Made by a program: the position numbers and the translations under genes. Below, piece after piece: positions 7,712 through 14,092 of a stretch of 14,092 nucleotides of DNA. Positions within the stretch are counted from its first letter, which is position 1. Every line of letters starts with the position of its first letter. Below the pieces are notes generated by a model that saw only the letters and a list, made by a program, of their open reading frames with translations, did not search any database and was not told the origin of the DNA. Source of the stretch: Bryobacteraceae bacterium (GTDB taxonomy: Bacteria; Acidobacteriota; Terriglobia; Bryobacterales; Bryobacteraceae); contig JASHQT010000641.1 in NCBI GenBank assembly GCA_030039005.1, positions 1 through 14,092 on the forward strand, given 5' to 3'.

Positions 7712-8440
7712 ATGCCGGTTCCTTTCGCGCTGAGGCTGGGCTGTTGGATGCTCGCGGCCATACTCATACAAGCGGCGGAACTGAGTTCCGCGGACCGGCT
7801 TTTCGCCGAGGTCGCCCAACAAAACCGGGTTCGTGAATCGCAGCTCCAAGAATACACCGCCGTTCGTACCTACGAAATCAAGGGCGCGGACGGCCGTTTA
7901 CGCGCGCAAAGCTCGGTTCTGGTGCGCTACGAATTTCCGCATCCGAAAACCTTTGAGGTCCTCAATGAGCAGGGGTCGCACGTGATTCAGGCGATGGTGT
8001 TTCGTCCGCTGCGGGAACACGAGACGAAGACTTCAGCGGGTCCGGACAAGGACGATGCCGCGATCACGCCGGCAAATTATCGAGTGGAAGCGGCGGGCGA
8101 AGCGGATCTTGACGGCAGGCATTGTTATCTGCTGCGCGCGATTCCGCGCCGCCGTGATAAATATCTTTTCCGCGGCACGCTGTGGATCGACGCGCAGGAC
8201 CTGGCCATCGCACGTATCGAAGGCGAACCCGCCAAGCTTCCCTCGTTTTGGGTGCGCAAGGTGACTTTCGTGCGTAGCTATCGCAAGGTCGGCGATTTCT
8301 GGCTGCCGGACGAAGACACCAGCGTCTCCGATGTAAAGATTTTCGGATCGCACACGCTGACCATCCGCTACAGCGATTACACGCTTGGCGGCAAAGCGCC
8401 GGATCTGGCAGATGAATACACTGACGCCGGGCCACCCTAG
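7712..8440 (+). CDS. Secreted LolA-like (outer-membrane lipoprotein-sorting-type fold) protein
   Basis: A 242-residue protein with an N-terminal hydrophobic signal (residues about 5-22, ending IQAAE). The mature part follows the LolA/RseB-like beta-sheet pattern: DRLFAEVAQQNRVRESQLQEYTAVRTYEI at 28-56, a strand-rich centre with GRHCYLLRAIPRRRDKYLFRGTLWID (135-160), DLAIARIEGEP (163-173) and VGDFWLPDED (193-202). This resembles the large set of outer membrane lipoprotein-sorting protein-like proteins in Acidobacteriota. It is not a canonical LolA, and carriage of lipoproteins is not shown. A GTG at 7658 would add 18 residues; the ATG at 7712 is chosen because the signal peptide starts there. 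Its end overlaps the next gene by 29 bases. Confidence 0.75.
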   Translation: MPVPFALRLGCWMLAAILIQAAELSSADRLFAEVAQQNRVRESQLQEYTAVRTYEIKGADGRLRAQSSVLVRYEFPHPKTFEVLNEQGSHVIQAMVFRPLREHETKTSAGPDKDDAAITPANYRVEAAGEADLDGRHCYLLRAIPRRRDKYLFRGTLWIDAQDLAIARIEGEPAKLPSFWVRKVTFVRSYRKVGDFWLPDEDTSVSDVKIFGSHTLTIRYSDYTLGGKAPDLADEYTDAGPP

Positions 8441-9032
8441 CATAACGCGATCGCGAATCCCACTCGCGGTCAAAATCGGTCACACTGCGTACACGGCGAT
8501 CCTGGTGCCCGTCTACTGGCACTATTACGGCCCTGGCAATTTTCTGTGGTTTTCCGATTTGGCGCTTCTCGGAATGGTGCCGGCGCTGTGGGGCGAACGC
8601 CGCAGGCTCACCAGCATGATCGCTCTGGCGATTTTGCTGCCCGAGGCGCCCTGGAACATCGGATATTTTTTCCGCCTACTCACCGGCCGCGAGCTGTTCG
8701 GTTTGAGCTTCTACATGTTCGACCGCCAGAAACCGTGGTGGTTGCGTGCGCTGTCGCTGTTCCATGTTTGGCTGCCGGGGTTGGCGGTATGGAGCGTTCG
8801 CCGTCTGGGTTACGATCCGCGCGCTTTCCGGGCGCAGCTCATCGCCGGCGAGGCCGTATTGCTGGCCAGCTACGCGCTCACGCGTCCCCAGGAAAACGTC
8901 AATTGGGTGCACGGACCGGGAAGCAAGCCACAGAAGAGGATTTCGCGCGGATTGTATTTTTGTGCAGTGATGGTGTTGTTCCCGCTATGCGTTTGGTGGC
9001 CGGCCCATCGTATTTTGAAGCGCTTCGTTTGA
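8412..9032 (+). CDS. Multi-pass integral membrane protein of unknown function
   Basis: A 206-residue protein with about five predicted membrane segments: near 22-38, 43-60, 67-90, 110-128 with a following amphipathic stretch, 141-156 and 180-198. A conserved-looking loop NVNWVHGPG (162-170) lies between the last two segments. Aromatic residues (WHYYGP, WFSD, PWWL) cluster at likely membrane borders. I recall similar uncharacterised proteins with an NxNWVxGPG motif in Acidobacteriota and Planctomycetes but cannot give a function. The ATG at 8412 sits inside the LolA-like gene (29-base overlap); a TTG at 8385 would add 9 residues. The tight overlap suggests the two proteins are made together, perhaps as an envelope pair. 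Confidence 0.7.
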   Translation: MNTLTPGHPSITRSRIPLAVKIGHTAYTAILVPVYWHYYGPGNFLWFSDLALLGMVPALWGERRRLTSMIALAILLPEAPWNIGYFFRLLTGRELFGLSFYMFDRQKPWWLRALSLFHVWLPGLAVWSVRRLGYDPRAFRAQLIAGEAVLLASYALTRPQENVNWVHGPGSKPQKRISRGLYFCAVMVLFPLCVWWPAHRILKRFV

Positions 9033-9054
9033 GCCGCGCCGCGGCGGACGGCTC
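9031..9054. terminator. Possible bidirectional terminator hairpin between convergent genes
   Basis: GAGCCG (9031-9036) and CGGCTC (9049-9054) can pair around an inner self-complementary CGCCGCGGCG. It begins on the last bases of the membrane-protein gene and lies 14 bases from the end of the convergent phosphate-binding-protein gene. No U-tract follows on either strand, so its role as a terminator is tentative. Confidence 0.35.
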
Positions 9055-9068
9055 CTCGCTGGCGAGTT

Positions 9069-10511
9069 TCAGCGAATCCTCGCGATCGCATCCTCTTCGC
9101 GGGCCACAATCTGTTGCGGTAAGGCGAGGTAGCCGAGTGCGGCGGCTTGGCGTTGGCCGGGCCCGAGCATCCATCTCAGGAAAGTGGTGATCGCGCTCCG
9201 CTTCGCATCGCCCGCAATGTGTTCCGGAACCACAATCCAGGTAAAAGACGTGATCGGATAAGAGCCTTCCCCGGGAGCGTCCACGACAGACCCCTTAAAA
9301 TCGTCGCGAATCTCGGGAGCGTGGCTCACTGCGGCGGCGATGCTCTCCAGGCTGGCCTCGACGAACTCGCCGTTCTGATTCTGAATCCGGCCGTAACCCA
9401 GATGATTCTGGAGCGCATAGATAAACTCCACGTACCCGATGGAGCCGCCCAGTTCCTTGACCATCTTTGCCACGCCGTCATTGCCCGTCGCCGCTCGTCC
9501 AGTGGGCCATTTCGGCTCAAGGCTCGAGCCGACTTCCCGCTTCCACTCGGGGCTGGTCTTCGACAGGTAGTCCGTCCAGGCATAACTGGTGCCGCTGCCG
9601 TCCGCGCGGTGGACCACCACGATGTCAAGATCGGGCAGCTTGACGCCGCGGTTGGCGCGTTTGAGCACCGGGTCATTCCATTTCGTGATTTTCCCCAGGA
9701 AAATCCCGGCCAGAGCCTCCGGGGTGAACGCGATGCTCTCTGAGACCCCGGGGAGATTGACAATGGGAACCACGGCGCCCACTACGGAAGGGAACAGCAA
9801 GTAATTGCTCTCGTCGGCTGGAGCGAGCTGATGGATGGCCTCCGGGCTGTCCGACGCTCCGAAGTCGATGCTTCCGGACAGAAGCCTGCGAATGCCCGCC
9901 TCGGAACCGATTGCATCATAGGTAATCGCCGCGCCGTGATCTTCCAATTGGAAGTTGGTGAACCATTTCTGATAGACGGGATAGGGGAACGTTGCGCCGG
10001 CGCCGTTCAAGCGCACCGACGGGTCCGGGTGCGCCGCTTCGACCGATATGTCGGACTCACTGAGCGCTTCGCCCAGATGCTTCGCGATGCGCTTGGCAAT
10101 GTCCTTCGCGGCGTCCTCGGATGCGACGCCCGGCGTCGCCAGGTACGACCAGAGCGTCACGCCCTGCTTGTTTCTTAGCTCCACCGACAGATAACCGCCG
10201 TAAACCGGCGTTCCATTGCTCGGCATTTTCATATGCGAGCGAGGGCTGAAGCTGCGGTAGCCTGTGACCCAGATTTCGCCGCCACCACCCAAGACCAAGT
10301 CGGCTTGGGCTTCATTCGGAACCAGCGTGAAGGAACCCAGCTTTCGAACGTCCGCGGTCACGTCCTCGCGAAGTTTTTCAGCGTCTGTTTTCGTGGCGAA
10401 CGCTTCCACATAAAGCCGTTTGGGAGTTGGGTCCGCGCCTTGCGCGAACTGGGGTGCGGCCGCGAGGCAGCATGCGGCGGCAAGCATCCACGTCGAGTTA
10501 CGAAACTGCAT
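9069..10511 (-). CDS. pstS: PstS-type phosphate-binding protein with an extra N-terminal domain
   Basis: A 480-residue exported protein, whereas classical PstS is about 330-370. Residues 1-26 form a signal peptide. Residues about 30-150 form an additional alpha/beta domain with the pattern KRLYVEAFATKT, FTLVPNEAQADLVLGG, a strand GYLSVELRNKQGVTLWSYL and a helix DIAKRIAKHLGEAL. This resembles TolB-N/CsgG/LpoB-type lipoprotein folds (inference). Residues 166-480 are a complete PstS domain: LNGAGATFPYPVYQKWF (168-184), GSEAG (202-206), DFGASDSP (216-223), HRADGSGTSY (301-310) and GNDGV (343-347). Equivalents of the phosphate ligands are present (Thr174, Phe175, Ser203, Asp221, Arg302, Ser306, Gly307, Thr308). 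No pstCAB or phoU is adjacent. It lies 53 bases downstream of the metal repressor gene on the same strand. No good Shine-Dalgarno precedes the ATG; Met9 is a possible alternative. Confidence 0.92.
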   Translation of the reverse strand: MQFRNSTWMLAAACCLAAAPQFAQGADPTPKRLYVEAFATKTDAEKLREDVTADVRKLGSFTLVPNEAQADLVLGGGGEIWVTGYRSFSPRSHMKMPSNGTPVYGGYLSVELRNKQGVTLWSYLATPGVASEDAAKDIAKRIAKHLGEALSESDISVEAAHPDPSVRLNGAGATFPYPVYQKWFTNFQLEDHGAAITYDAIGSEAGIRRLLSGSIDFGASDSPEAIHQLAPADESNYLLFPSVVGAVVPIVNLPGVSESIAFTPEALAGIFLGKITKWNDPVLKRANRGVKLPDLDIVVVHRADGSGTSYAWTDYLSKTSPEWKREVGSSLEPKWPTGRAATGNDGVAKMVKELGGSIGYVEFIYALQNHLGYGRIQNQNGEFVEASLESIAAAVSHAPEIRDDFKGSVVDAPGEGSYPITSFTWIVVPEHIAGDAKRSAITTFLRWMLGPGQRQAAALGYLALPQQIVAREEDAIARIR

Positions 10512-10564
10512 ATTGGCGAATGTGCGCGTCCGACTCTATTGTGGCATTCCTCCGCCGCGGCGAT

Positions 10565-10843
10565 CTACTTGAGGTAGGCTCGCAGCGCGCTCACCAAATC
10601 GTCGGCGGCGCGGATCTGTTCGTCCGTGGTAGATCCATTTGGGCCTAGCACATGGTAGCGAATGTGACCTTCAATCACTTCGGCCATCAGCGCATCCATC
10701 GCGCCGCGGCATGCCGAGATGTTGTGGAGGATGTCGGAACATTCCGCTTCCTGGTCGAGCGCCTTCTCAATGGCGGCGACTTGCCCCATGATCCGGTGAA
10801 TGCGGTTCAGCAGCTTTTTCTTCTCTTCAACAGTGTGGGCCAT
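10565..10843 (-). CDS. RcnR-type metal-sensing transcriptional repressor (CsoR/RcnR/FrmR family)
   Basis: A 92-residue all-helical DNA-binding protein matching the DUF156 (CsoR/RcnR/FrmR) family over its full length. It starts MAHTVEEKKKLLNRIHRI, has CSDILHNISACRGAMDALMAEVIEGH in the middle and ends LVSALRAYLK. The metal-site fingerprint is His3, Cys35, His60 and His64. This is the same set used by E. coli RcnR for Ni(II)/Co(II), with Glu34 also present. CsoR Cu(I) sites use a Cys-His-Cys set, and E. coli FrmR lacks His3 and His64. A Ni/Co-type or formaldehyde-type sensor is therefore most likely, with Ni/Co favoured. The family represses DNA as a tetramer and lets go when bound by metal. The matching operator lies 44-59 bases upstream, in the divergent porin promoter. 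Confidence 0.93.
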   Translation of the reverse strand: MAHTVEEKKKLLNRIHRIMGQVAAIEKALDQEAECSDILHNISACRGAMDALMAEVIEGHIRYHVLGPNGSTTDEQIRAADDLVSALRAYLK

Positions 10844-10877
10844 TCGAACCTGTCATCAAATTGTCTTGAAAAAGGCC

Positions 10878-10905
10878 TTTACAAGGATACCCCGGCGGGT
10901 ATATT
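10878..10905 (+). promoter_or_regulatory. Sigma70-type promoter of the porin gene
   Basis: TTTACA (10878-10883) as -35 and TATATT (10900-10905) as -10 are separated by 16 bases, each one mismatch from consensus. Transcription would begin near 10912 and leave a leader of about 75 bases before the ATG at 10988. The spacer is filled by the inverted repeat of the repressor site, so occupancy should block RNA polymerase. Confidence 0.7.
10887..10902. promoter_or_regulatory. CsoR/RcnR-family operator (inverted repeat)
   Basis: ATACCC-CGGC-GGGTAT is a perfect 6-base inverted repeat around a four-base GC centre. A/T ends flanking a G/C tract is the pattern of operators bound by CsoR/RcnR/FrmR-family repressors. 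Outer arms ACAAG (10881-10885) and CTTGT (10906-10910) extend the dyad, with the centre shifted by about one base. It lies between the -35 and -10 of the porin promoter and 44 bases before the repressor start codon, so one site could control both genes. Binding is inferred from position and pattern. Confidence 0.72.
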
Positions 10906-10915
10906 CTTGTCTAGC

Positions 10916-10934
10916 GGCGCCGCTCCTTGGCGCC
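10916..10934 (+). other. GC-rich hairpin in the porin mRNA leader
   Basis: Two GGCGCC blocks (10916-10921 and 10929-10934) can pair with a 7-base loop in the predicted untranslated leader. The first block is the centre of a 12-base palindrome (10913-10924). It could affect mRNA stability or be a chance product of high GC. Confidence 0.3.
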
Positions 10935-10987
10935 TCCAAATTCTGACAGAAAGGCTGCTACTAGCTGGGCGTGTGCGGGTCGCACCA

Positions 10988-12403
10988 ATGACTAAAACTG
11001 TGCCAATGCTGCCGAAGATGCTGTTCGCAACTGGCATACTGCTCGCCTCCTGCGTGCTCGGCCGCGCCCAGGAAACGCCACCCGCGGCGCCGGACACTGC
11101 GCCTTCGGGCAATGGCAACTCGGCCGAGGACACGGAATCGGAGAACTGGAACCTGTATTATCAAGCGACATCGATCGGAGACTATCATGGCACGTTCTAC
11201 GCTCCCTACGGCGGTCCGCTAAGTCTGCAGGATTATCCCGAGCGCGACGTCTCGCTCACGACGACGCTCTTTTTCACGGCGCGTCTGGAGGAGAACACGT
11301 TTTTGGTTTTTAATCCCGAGATTGCGGGTGGAAGAGGATTCAGCGGCGTCAACGGGATTGCCAATCAGCCCAATGGCGAGATTCCGCGCGTTGCGAGCGC
11401 GGAGCCCAAGCCGTATCTCGCCCGGCTCTACCTCCAGCACGATTTCGGATTTGGCGCCGAGAAAGAGCGCCAGGAGAGCGATGAAAACCAGCTCGCAGGC
11501 GTTCGGCCCGTGGATCGCTATTCGATATACGCGGGGCGATTCACGATCACCGATTTTTTCGACGACAACGACTACACGCACGATCCCCGGACGCAGTTCA
11601 TGGCCTGGGGCGTGATGTACAACGGCGCCTGGGATTATCCGGCCGATACGCGCGGCTACACCTGGGGAATCGTGCAGGAAGTGCACACGCGAAAATGGGC
11701 GTTTCGCTACGGCATCGTGGCTGAGCCGAAAATTGCCAATGGCCAGCAGTTCGACTTGCGGCTGTTCCGCGATCACGGCCAGGTCTGGGAAGGTGAGCGG
11801 CGCTATTCGTGGCGCAAGCGCGACGGAGCCATTCGCGTCCTCGCTTACGACAACCGCGAACAGGGCGGGAACTATCAAGAAGCTTTGAATCTGGCAAAGG
11901 CAACCGGGACGACTCCTGACATTTCGCTCACTGACCGCGTGGGCACGCTCAAGTACGGCACGGGCATCAGCTTCAATCAGGCGATCACCTCTAACCTCGG
12001 CATGTTCACACGACTGGGCTGGAACGACGGCAAAACGCAAAGCTTCGCATTCACGGCGATCGATCGTCTGGCGAGCGGCGGCGTCTCGTTCAAAGGCACG
12101 CGCTGGCACAGAAAATTCGATGTGGTGGGAACGGCGTTTACCGCAGGCGGCTTATCGGCTGTTCATCGCGAGTACCTGGCTGCCGGCGGCCTGGATTTTC
12201 TGATCGGCGATGGCCGCTTGAATTACGCTCCGGAGTATGTCTGGGAAAGCTTCTATTCAGTGCGTTTATTCCCCGGCTTCTACACCACTTTTGACTACCA
12301 GCACGATACGAATATTGCGTACAATCACGACCGCGGCCCTGTCAGCATTTACAGCGTGCGTCTGCATCTGGCTCTCGGGCTCAAGCCCTGGATAAGACAG
12401 TAG
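10988..12403 (+). CDS. OprB-family carbohydrate-selective-type porin
   Basis: A 471-residue outer-membrane beta-barrel candidate. The N-terminus (Lys3, Lys10, hydrophobic 11-21) is a signal peptide; cleavage after GRA (about residue 27) is likely, though LLASC also resembles a lipobox. The mature start NWNLYYQATSIGDYHGTF (53-70) and the following YAPYGGPLSL are the typical opening of OprB-like porins. Later VFNPEIAGGRGFSG, RDGAIRVLAYDNREQGGNYQEAL and the ending LNYAPEYVWESFYSVRL with FDYQHDTNIAYN agree. Alternating polar/hydrophobic strands run to the end, where LHLALGLKPWIRQ closes the barrel. OprB relatives are called sugar channels, but the neighbouring Ni/Co-type repressor and operator suggest metal-related uptake or homeostasis here. 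The frame is open back to 10652, but that part runs antisense through the repressor gene and is discarded. Confidence 0.88.
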   Translation: MTKTVPMLPKMLFATGILLASCVLGRAQETPPAAPDTAPSGNGNSAEDTESENWNLYYQATSIGDYHGTFYAPYGGPLSLQDYPERDVSLTTTLFFTARLEENTFLVFNPEIAGGRGFSGVNGIANQPNGEIPRVASAEPKPYLARLYLQHDFGFGAEKERQESDENQLAGVRPVDRYSIYAGRFTITDFFDDNDYTHDPRTQFMAWGVMYNGAWDYPADTRGYTWGIVQEVHTRKWAFRYGIVAEPKIANGQQFDLRLFRDHGQVWEGERRYSWRKRDGAIRVLAYDNREQGGNYQEALNLAKATGTTPDISLTDRVGTLKYGTGISFNQAITSNLGMFTRLGWNDGKTQSFAFTAIDRLASGGVSFKGTRWHRKFDVVGTAFTAGGLSAVHREYLAAGGLDFLIGDGRLNYAPEYVWESFYSVRLFPGFYTTFDYQHDTNIAYNHDRGPVSIYSVRLHLALGLKPWIRQ

Positions 12404-12408
12404 AAGCA

Positions 12409-13953
12409 TCAACGTTCCGCGTCGGGCTCTTTCTTATAGATCGACTCGAAAAACGCAAGCTGCGCTCGATTTGGCTCCGTTCCAATCTCGGCCCTATCAC
12501 CGAGCACCAGCGGCCGGTCGTTGTCGCGATCGTCGAAGGCCGGCCATTTGGCGAGTCCCTTGCCGTTGGGATCACCGTTGGTCGCGAAATTGATCCAGTA
12601 CGACGACAAGGTTTGCGAAACCTCGCGATCCAGATCCGTCCAGGCGCGAGGTCCCAACAGGTTTCCGAAGATGTACTGCGCTTCCGAGCCGTGCGTGGCC
12701 CCCGAACCGAATCCTCCGCGCACCGTCTGGCCCACCGGCAGCGGCGGCTGGTGCGTGAAATAGAACAGGTACGCTTTCGAGCGGCCGGTCTTGGTCTGCG
12801 CCCGCGCCCAGATCCGCATCACGAACGCCAGCTCGTCGCGAAACGCCGCCAGTTGCGACGCGCTCGCTTCTTCGTCCGATCCCGCCGGATACAGCTTCAG
12901 GAACGCATCCGCGCGATCGCCGAAACGCGTGCGCGAGCGCTCGATGAATTTCGCCGCCGTGGTGGGCCGCAGGAAGAACGTTCCTTCGTCCTGATTGGAT
13001 CCCACGATGAGCGGCACATCGTTCTGCTTATGCTCGGCGAAAATGGTCGCGACATCTTCCGGCAAGAACCATCCGTCGATCACCGGTCCTCCGCCGCGTC
13101 CTGCTTTGAGTAAGTCAGCGGCCGGAATCGCGCGCAACGCAGCCAAATCTTGCGCGTGCAGGTCCTCGGCGACCTTCATGCCGGACTGTTCGGCTTCGGC
13201 CAGCGTCCGCATCGGCGCAACCGAAAGCCCCATCCAGGCGCCGCTCTCGCCGACCGCGCGCTGGAACAGCCCCTTGGCTTGCGGCGATCCCATGAGATTC
13301 GCGATGCTGGCCGATCCGGCGGAATCTCCGAACACGGTGACACGCCGCGGATCGCCTCCGAACGCCGCGATGTTGCGCTTGACCCACTGCAAGGCCGCGA
13401 CTTGATCCATGAACGCGTAGTTGCCCGAAGCGTGATGCGGCGATTCCTTCGTCAGCTCGGGATACGAAAAGAATCCGAACACGCCCAGCCGGTAATTGAT
13501 GGTCACCAGCACCACGCCCTTCTTGGCCAGCGCCTCGCCGTCGTAGCCCGGCGCCGCGCCCGACCCGGTGTTGTAGCCGCCGGGATGAATCCAGACCATC
13601 ACGGGGCGACGGTCATTGGCTGATTTCGCCGCGGTCCACACGTTCAAGAACAGGCAGTCCTCAGACATCTTGGGAGGCGCCGACGCCTCATTGCCGCCCG
13701 GCGCGCCGCGAAACGCCGGCTGCATACACATCGCGCCAAACTCATCCGCCTTCCGCACACCTTCCCAATGCGCCACCGGCTGCGGCTCACGCCATCGGAG
13801 ATCGCCGACCGGCGGCGCCGCATACGGAATGCCCTTGTACACCTGGACGCCGGCATCCTTGCCTGTCGTCCCCTCGATCATTCCGGAATCAAGCTGTACG
13901 GTGGCGGCAGAAAGCGTCTCGATCAGACAAAGTGCCAGGAGCGCAGTTCGCAT
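12409..13953 (-). CDS. Secreted type-B carboxylesterase
   Basis: A 514-residue alpha/beta hydrolase with signal peptide MRTALLALCLIETLSA. Family landmarks are VYKGIPYAAPPVGDLRW (38-54), the EDCLFLNVW segment (98-106), the oxyanion-hole HPGGY (123-127) and NYRLGVFGF (153-161). The nucleophile elbow FGDSAGS has Ser211; Glu323 in SNQDEGTFF and His421 in GATHGSEAQYIFG complete the likely catalytic triad. The usual elbow reads GESAGG, so Asp before Ser and Ser after Gly are minor variations also seen in relatives. The enzyme should hydrolyse carboxylic esters outside the cytoplasm; the substrate is not evident. GAGGT lies 6 bases before the ATG, and a weak TATGAT/TTGGTT pair (15-base spacer, 13972-13998) may be its promoter. 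The end is 5 bases from the convergent porin stop. Confidence 0.94.
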   Translation of the reverse strand: MRTALLALCLIETLSAATVQLDSGMIEGTTGKDAGVQVYKGIPYAAPPVGDLRWREPQPVAHWEGVRKADEFGAMCMQPAFRGAPGGNEASAPPKMSEDCLFLNVWTAAKSANDRRPVMVWIHPGGYNTGSGAAPGYDGEALAKKGVVLVTINYRLGVFGFFSYPELTKESPHHASGNYAFMDQVAALQWVKRNIAAFGGDPRRVTVFGDSAGSASIANLMGSPQAKGLFQRAVGESGAWMGLSVAPMRTLAEAEQSGMKVAEDLHAQDLAALRAIPAADLLKAGRGGGPVIDGWFLPEDVATIFAEHKQNDVPLIVGSNQDEGTFFLRPTTAAKFIERSRTRFGDRADAFLKLYPAGSDEEASASQLAAFRDELAFVMRIWARAQTKTGRSKAYLFYFTHQPPLPVGQTVRGGFGSGATHGSEAQYIFGNLLGPRAWTDLDREVSQTLSSYWINFATNGDPNGKGLAKWPAFDDRDNDRPLVLGDRAEIGTEPNRAQLAFFESIYKKEPDAER

Positions 13954-14009
13954 GTTTGTACCTCGCCGCTAATCATATCGAATGTGCCAGGCAACCAATG
14001 GCCAATAGC

Positions 14010-14029
14010 GCGTTGGCGCATGCCAACGC
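14010..14029. repeat. Perfect intergenic hairpin 1
   Basis: GCGTTGGC (14010-14017) and GCCAACGC (14022-14029) are perfect complements around the loop GCAT, in the space upstream of the esterase gene. An alternative GCCAA (14001-14005) could compete for the same TTGGC. There is no U-tract. It could be a REP-like element, a regulator site or a leader structure. Confidence 0.6.
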
Positions 14030-14037
14030 CACCTGCT

Positions 14038-14064
14038 ACGCTGGCACGTTATGCGTGCCAGCGT
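14038..14064. repeat. Perfect intergenic hairpin 2 (11-bp stem)
   Basis: An 11-base arm ACGCTGGCACG (14038-14048) pairs perfectly with CGTGCCAGCGT (14054-14064) around the loop TTATG. The loop contains the start codon of the possible gene at 14051. A third GTGCCAG copy lies at 13984-13990. It sits 9 bases from hairpin 1. Confidence 0.65.
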
Positions 14065-14092
14065 CAAATGGACCATCTGCGCCGTCGCGGCC
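14051..14092 (+). CDS. Possible start of a truncated exported protein
   Basis: Fourteen codons run off the window end and read MRASVKWTICAVAA: basic residues then a hydrophobic run, as in a signal peptide. All codons are GC-biased like the neighbours. There is no Shine-Dalgarno, and the ATG lies in the loop of hairpin 2, so this may be chance. Confidence 0.35.
   Translation, partial: MRASVKWTICAVAA

Noticed and set aside
7595..7849. 85-codon extension of the DUF2911 gene on the minus strand
   Set aside because: It overlaps the divergent LolA-like gene, and the signal peptide with a nearby GGAG starts at 7594.
10545..10558. GGAGG followed by a three-codon frame (Met-Pro-Gln-stop) upstream of the PstS-like gene on the minus strand
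   Set aside because: The spacing from GGAGG to ATG is about one base, and so short a frame is likely by chance; no attenuation structure was seen.
10652..10987. Open-frame extension upstream of the porin start
   Set aside because: It runs antisense through the repressor gene and crosses the promoter and operator; the signal peptide begins at 10988.
12377..12388. GGGC-TCAA-GCCC hairpin near the end of the porin gene as a terminator
   Set aside because: The stem is only 4-5 bp, lies inside the coding region and has no U-tract.
1..14092. CRISPR arrays, tRNA or rRNA genes, insertion sequences, prophage or toxin-antitoxin genes
   Set aside because: No regularly spaced repeats, tRNA-like cloverleaf, transposase, integrase or recognisable toxin motif was seen on reading both strands.

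Overview
The window is GC-rich with high-GC codon use and tightly packed genes on both strands. The mix of an ALDH7 enzyme, secreted Asp-box, DUF2911 and LolA-like proteins, a large type-B carboxylesterase and an OprB-type porin implies a Gram-negative, didermous soil bacterium. It resembles Acidobacteriota of the Bryobacterales/Solibacter kind. That assignment is inference from gene content and style, as no marker RNA is present.

Bases 1-5771 (+ strand) form one dense directon, probably one or two operons. It starts with the 3' end of an ALDH7 aldehyde dehydrogenase, then a secreted Asp-box (Ycf48-like) protein, a HyuB-type hydantoinase/oxoprolinase subunit, a DUF2071 protein, an unannotated 50-residue membrane peptide, RNase PH, an RdgB/HAM1 dITP/XTP pyrophosphatase (TTG start), a cupin-like protein and a DinB-fold protein. 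Most junctions are ATGA/TTGA overlaps or direct stop/start abutments. Bases 5773-7044 (+) hold three unrecognised small proteins. The first carries two domains, and the second and third each look like a stand-alone copy of one of those domains.

Bases 7052-9032: a DUF2911 secreted protein (-) is divergent from a LolA-like periplasmic protein (+), which overlaps a multi-pass membrane protein. Bases 9069-10843 (-): an RcnR-type metal-sensing repressor lies upstream of a PstS phosphate-binding protein that has an extra N-terminal domain of about 130 residues and no pstCAB beside it.

Bases 10844-12403: the repressor is divergent from an OprB-family porin. The porin has a good sigma70-type promoter with a near-perfect CsoR/RcnR-style inverted repeat filling the -35/-10 spacer, so the porin is probably metal-regulated by its neighbour. 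Bases 12409-13953 (-): a secreted type-B carboxylesterase. Bases 13954-14092: a divergent intergenic region with two perfect hairpins and a possible start of another exported protein running off the end.

The best candidates for something undescribed are the fused/split domain family at 5773-7044, the RcnR-operator-porin unit at 10565-12403, and the PstS fusion. No tRNA, rRNA, CRISPR array, insertion sequence or phage gene was seen. No gene-free stretch exceeds 300 bases.
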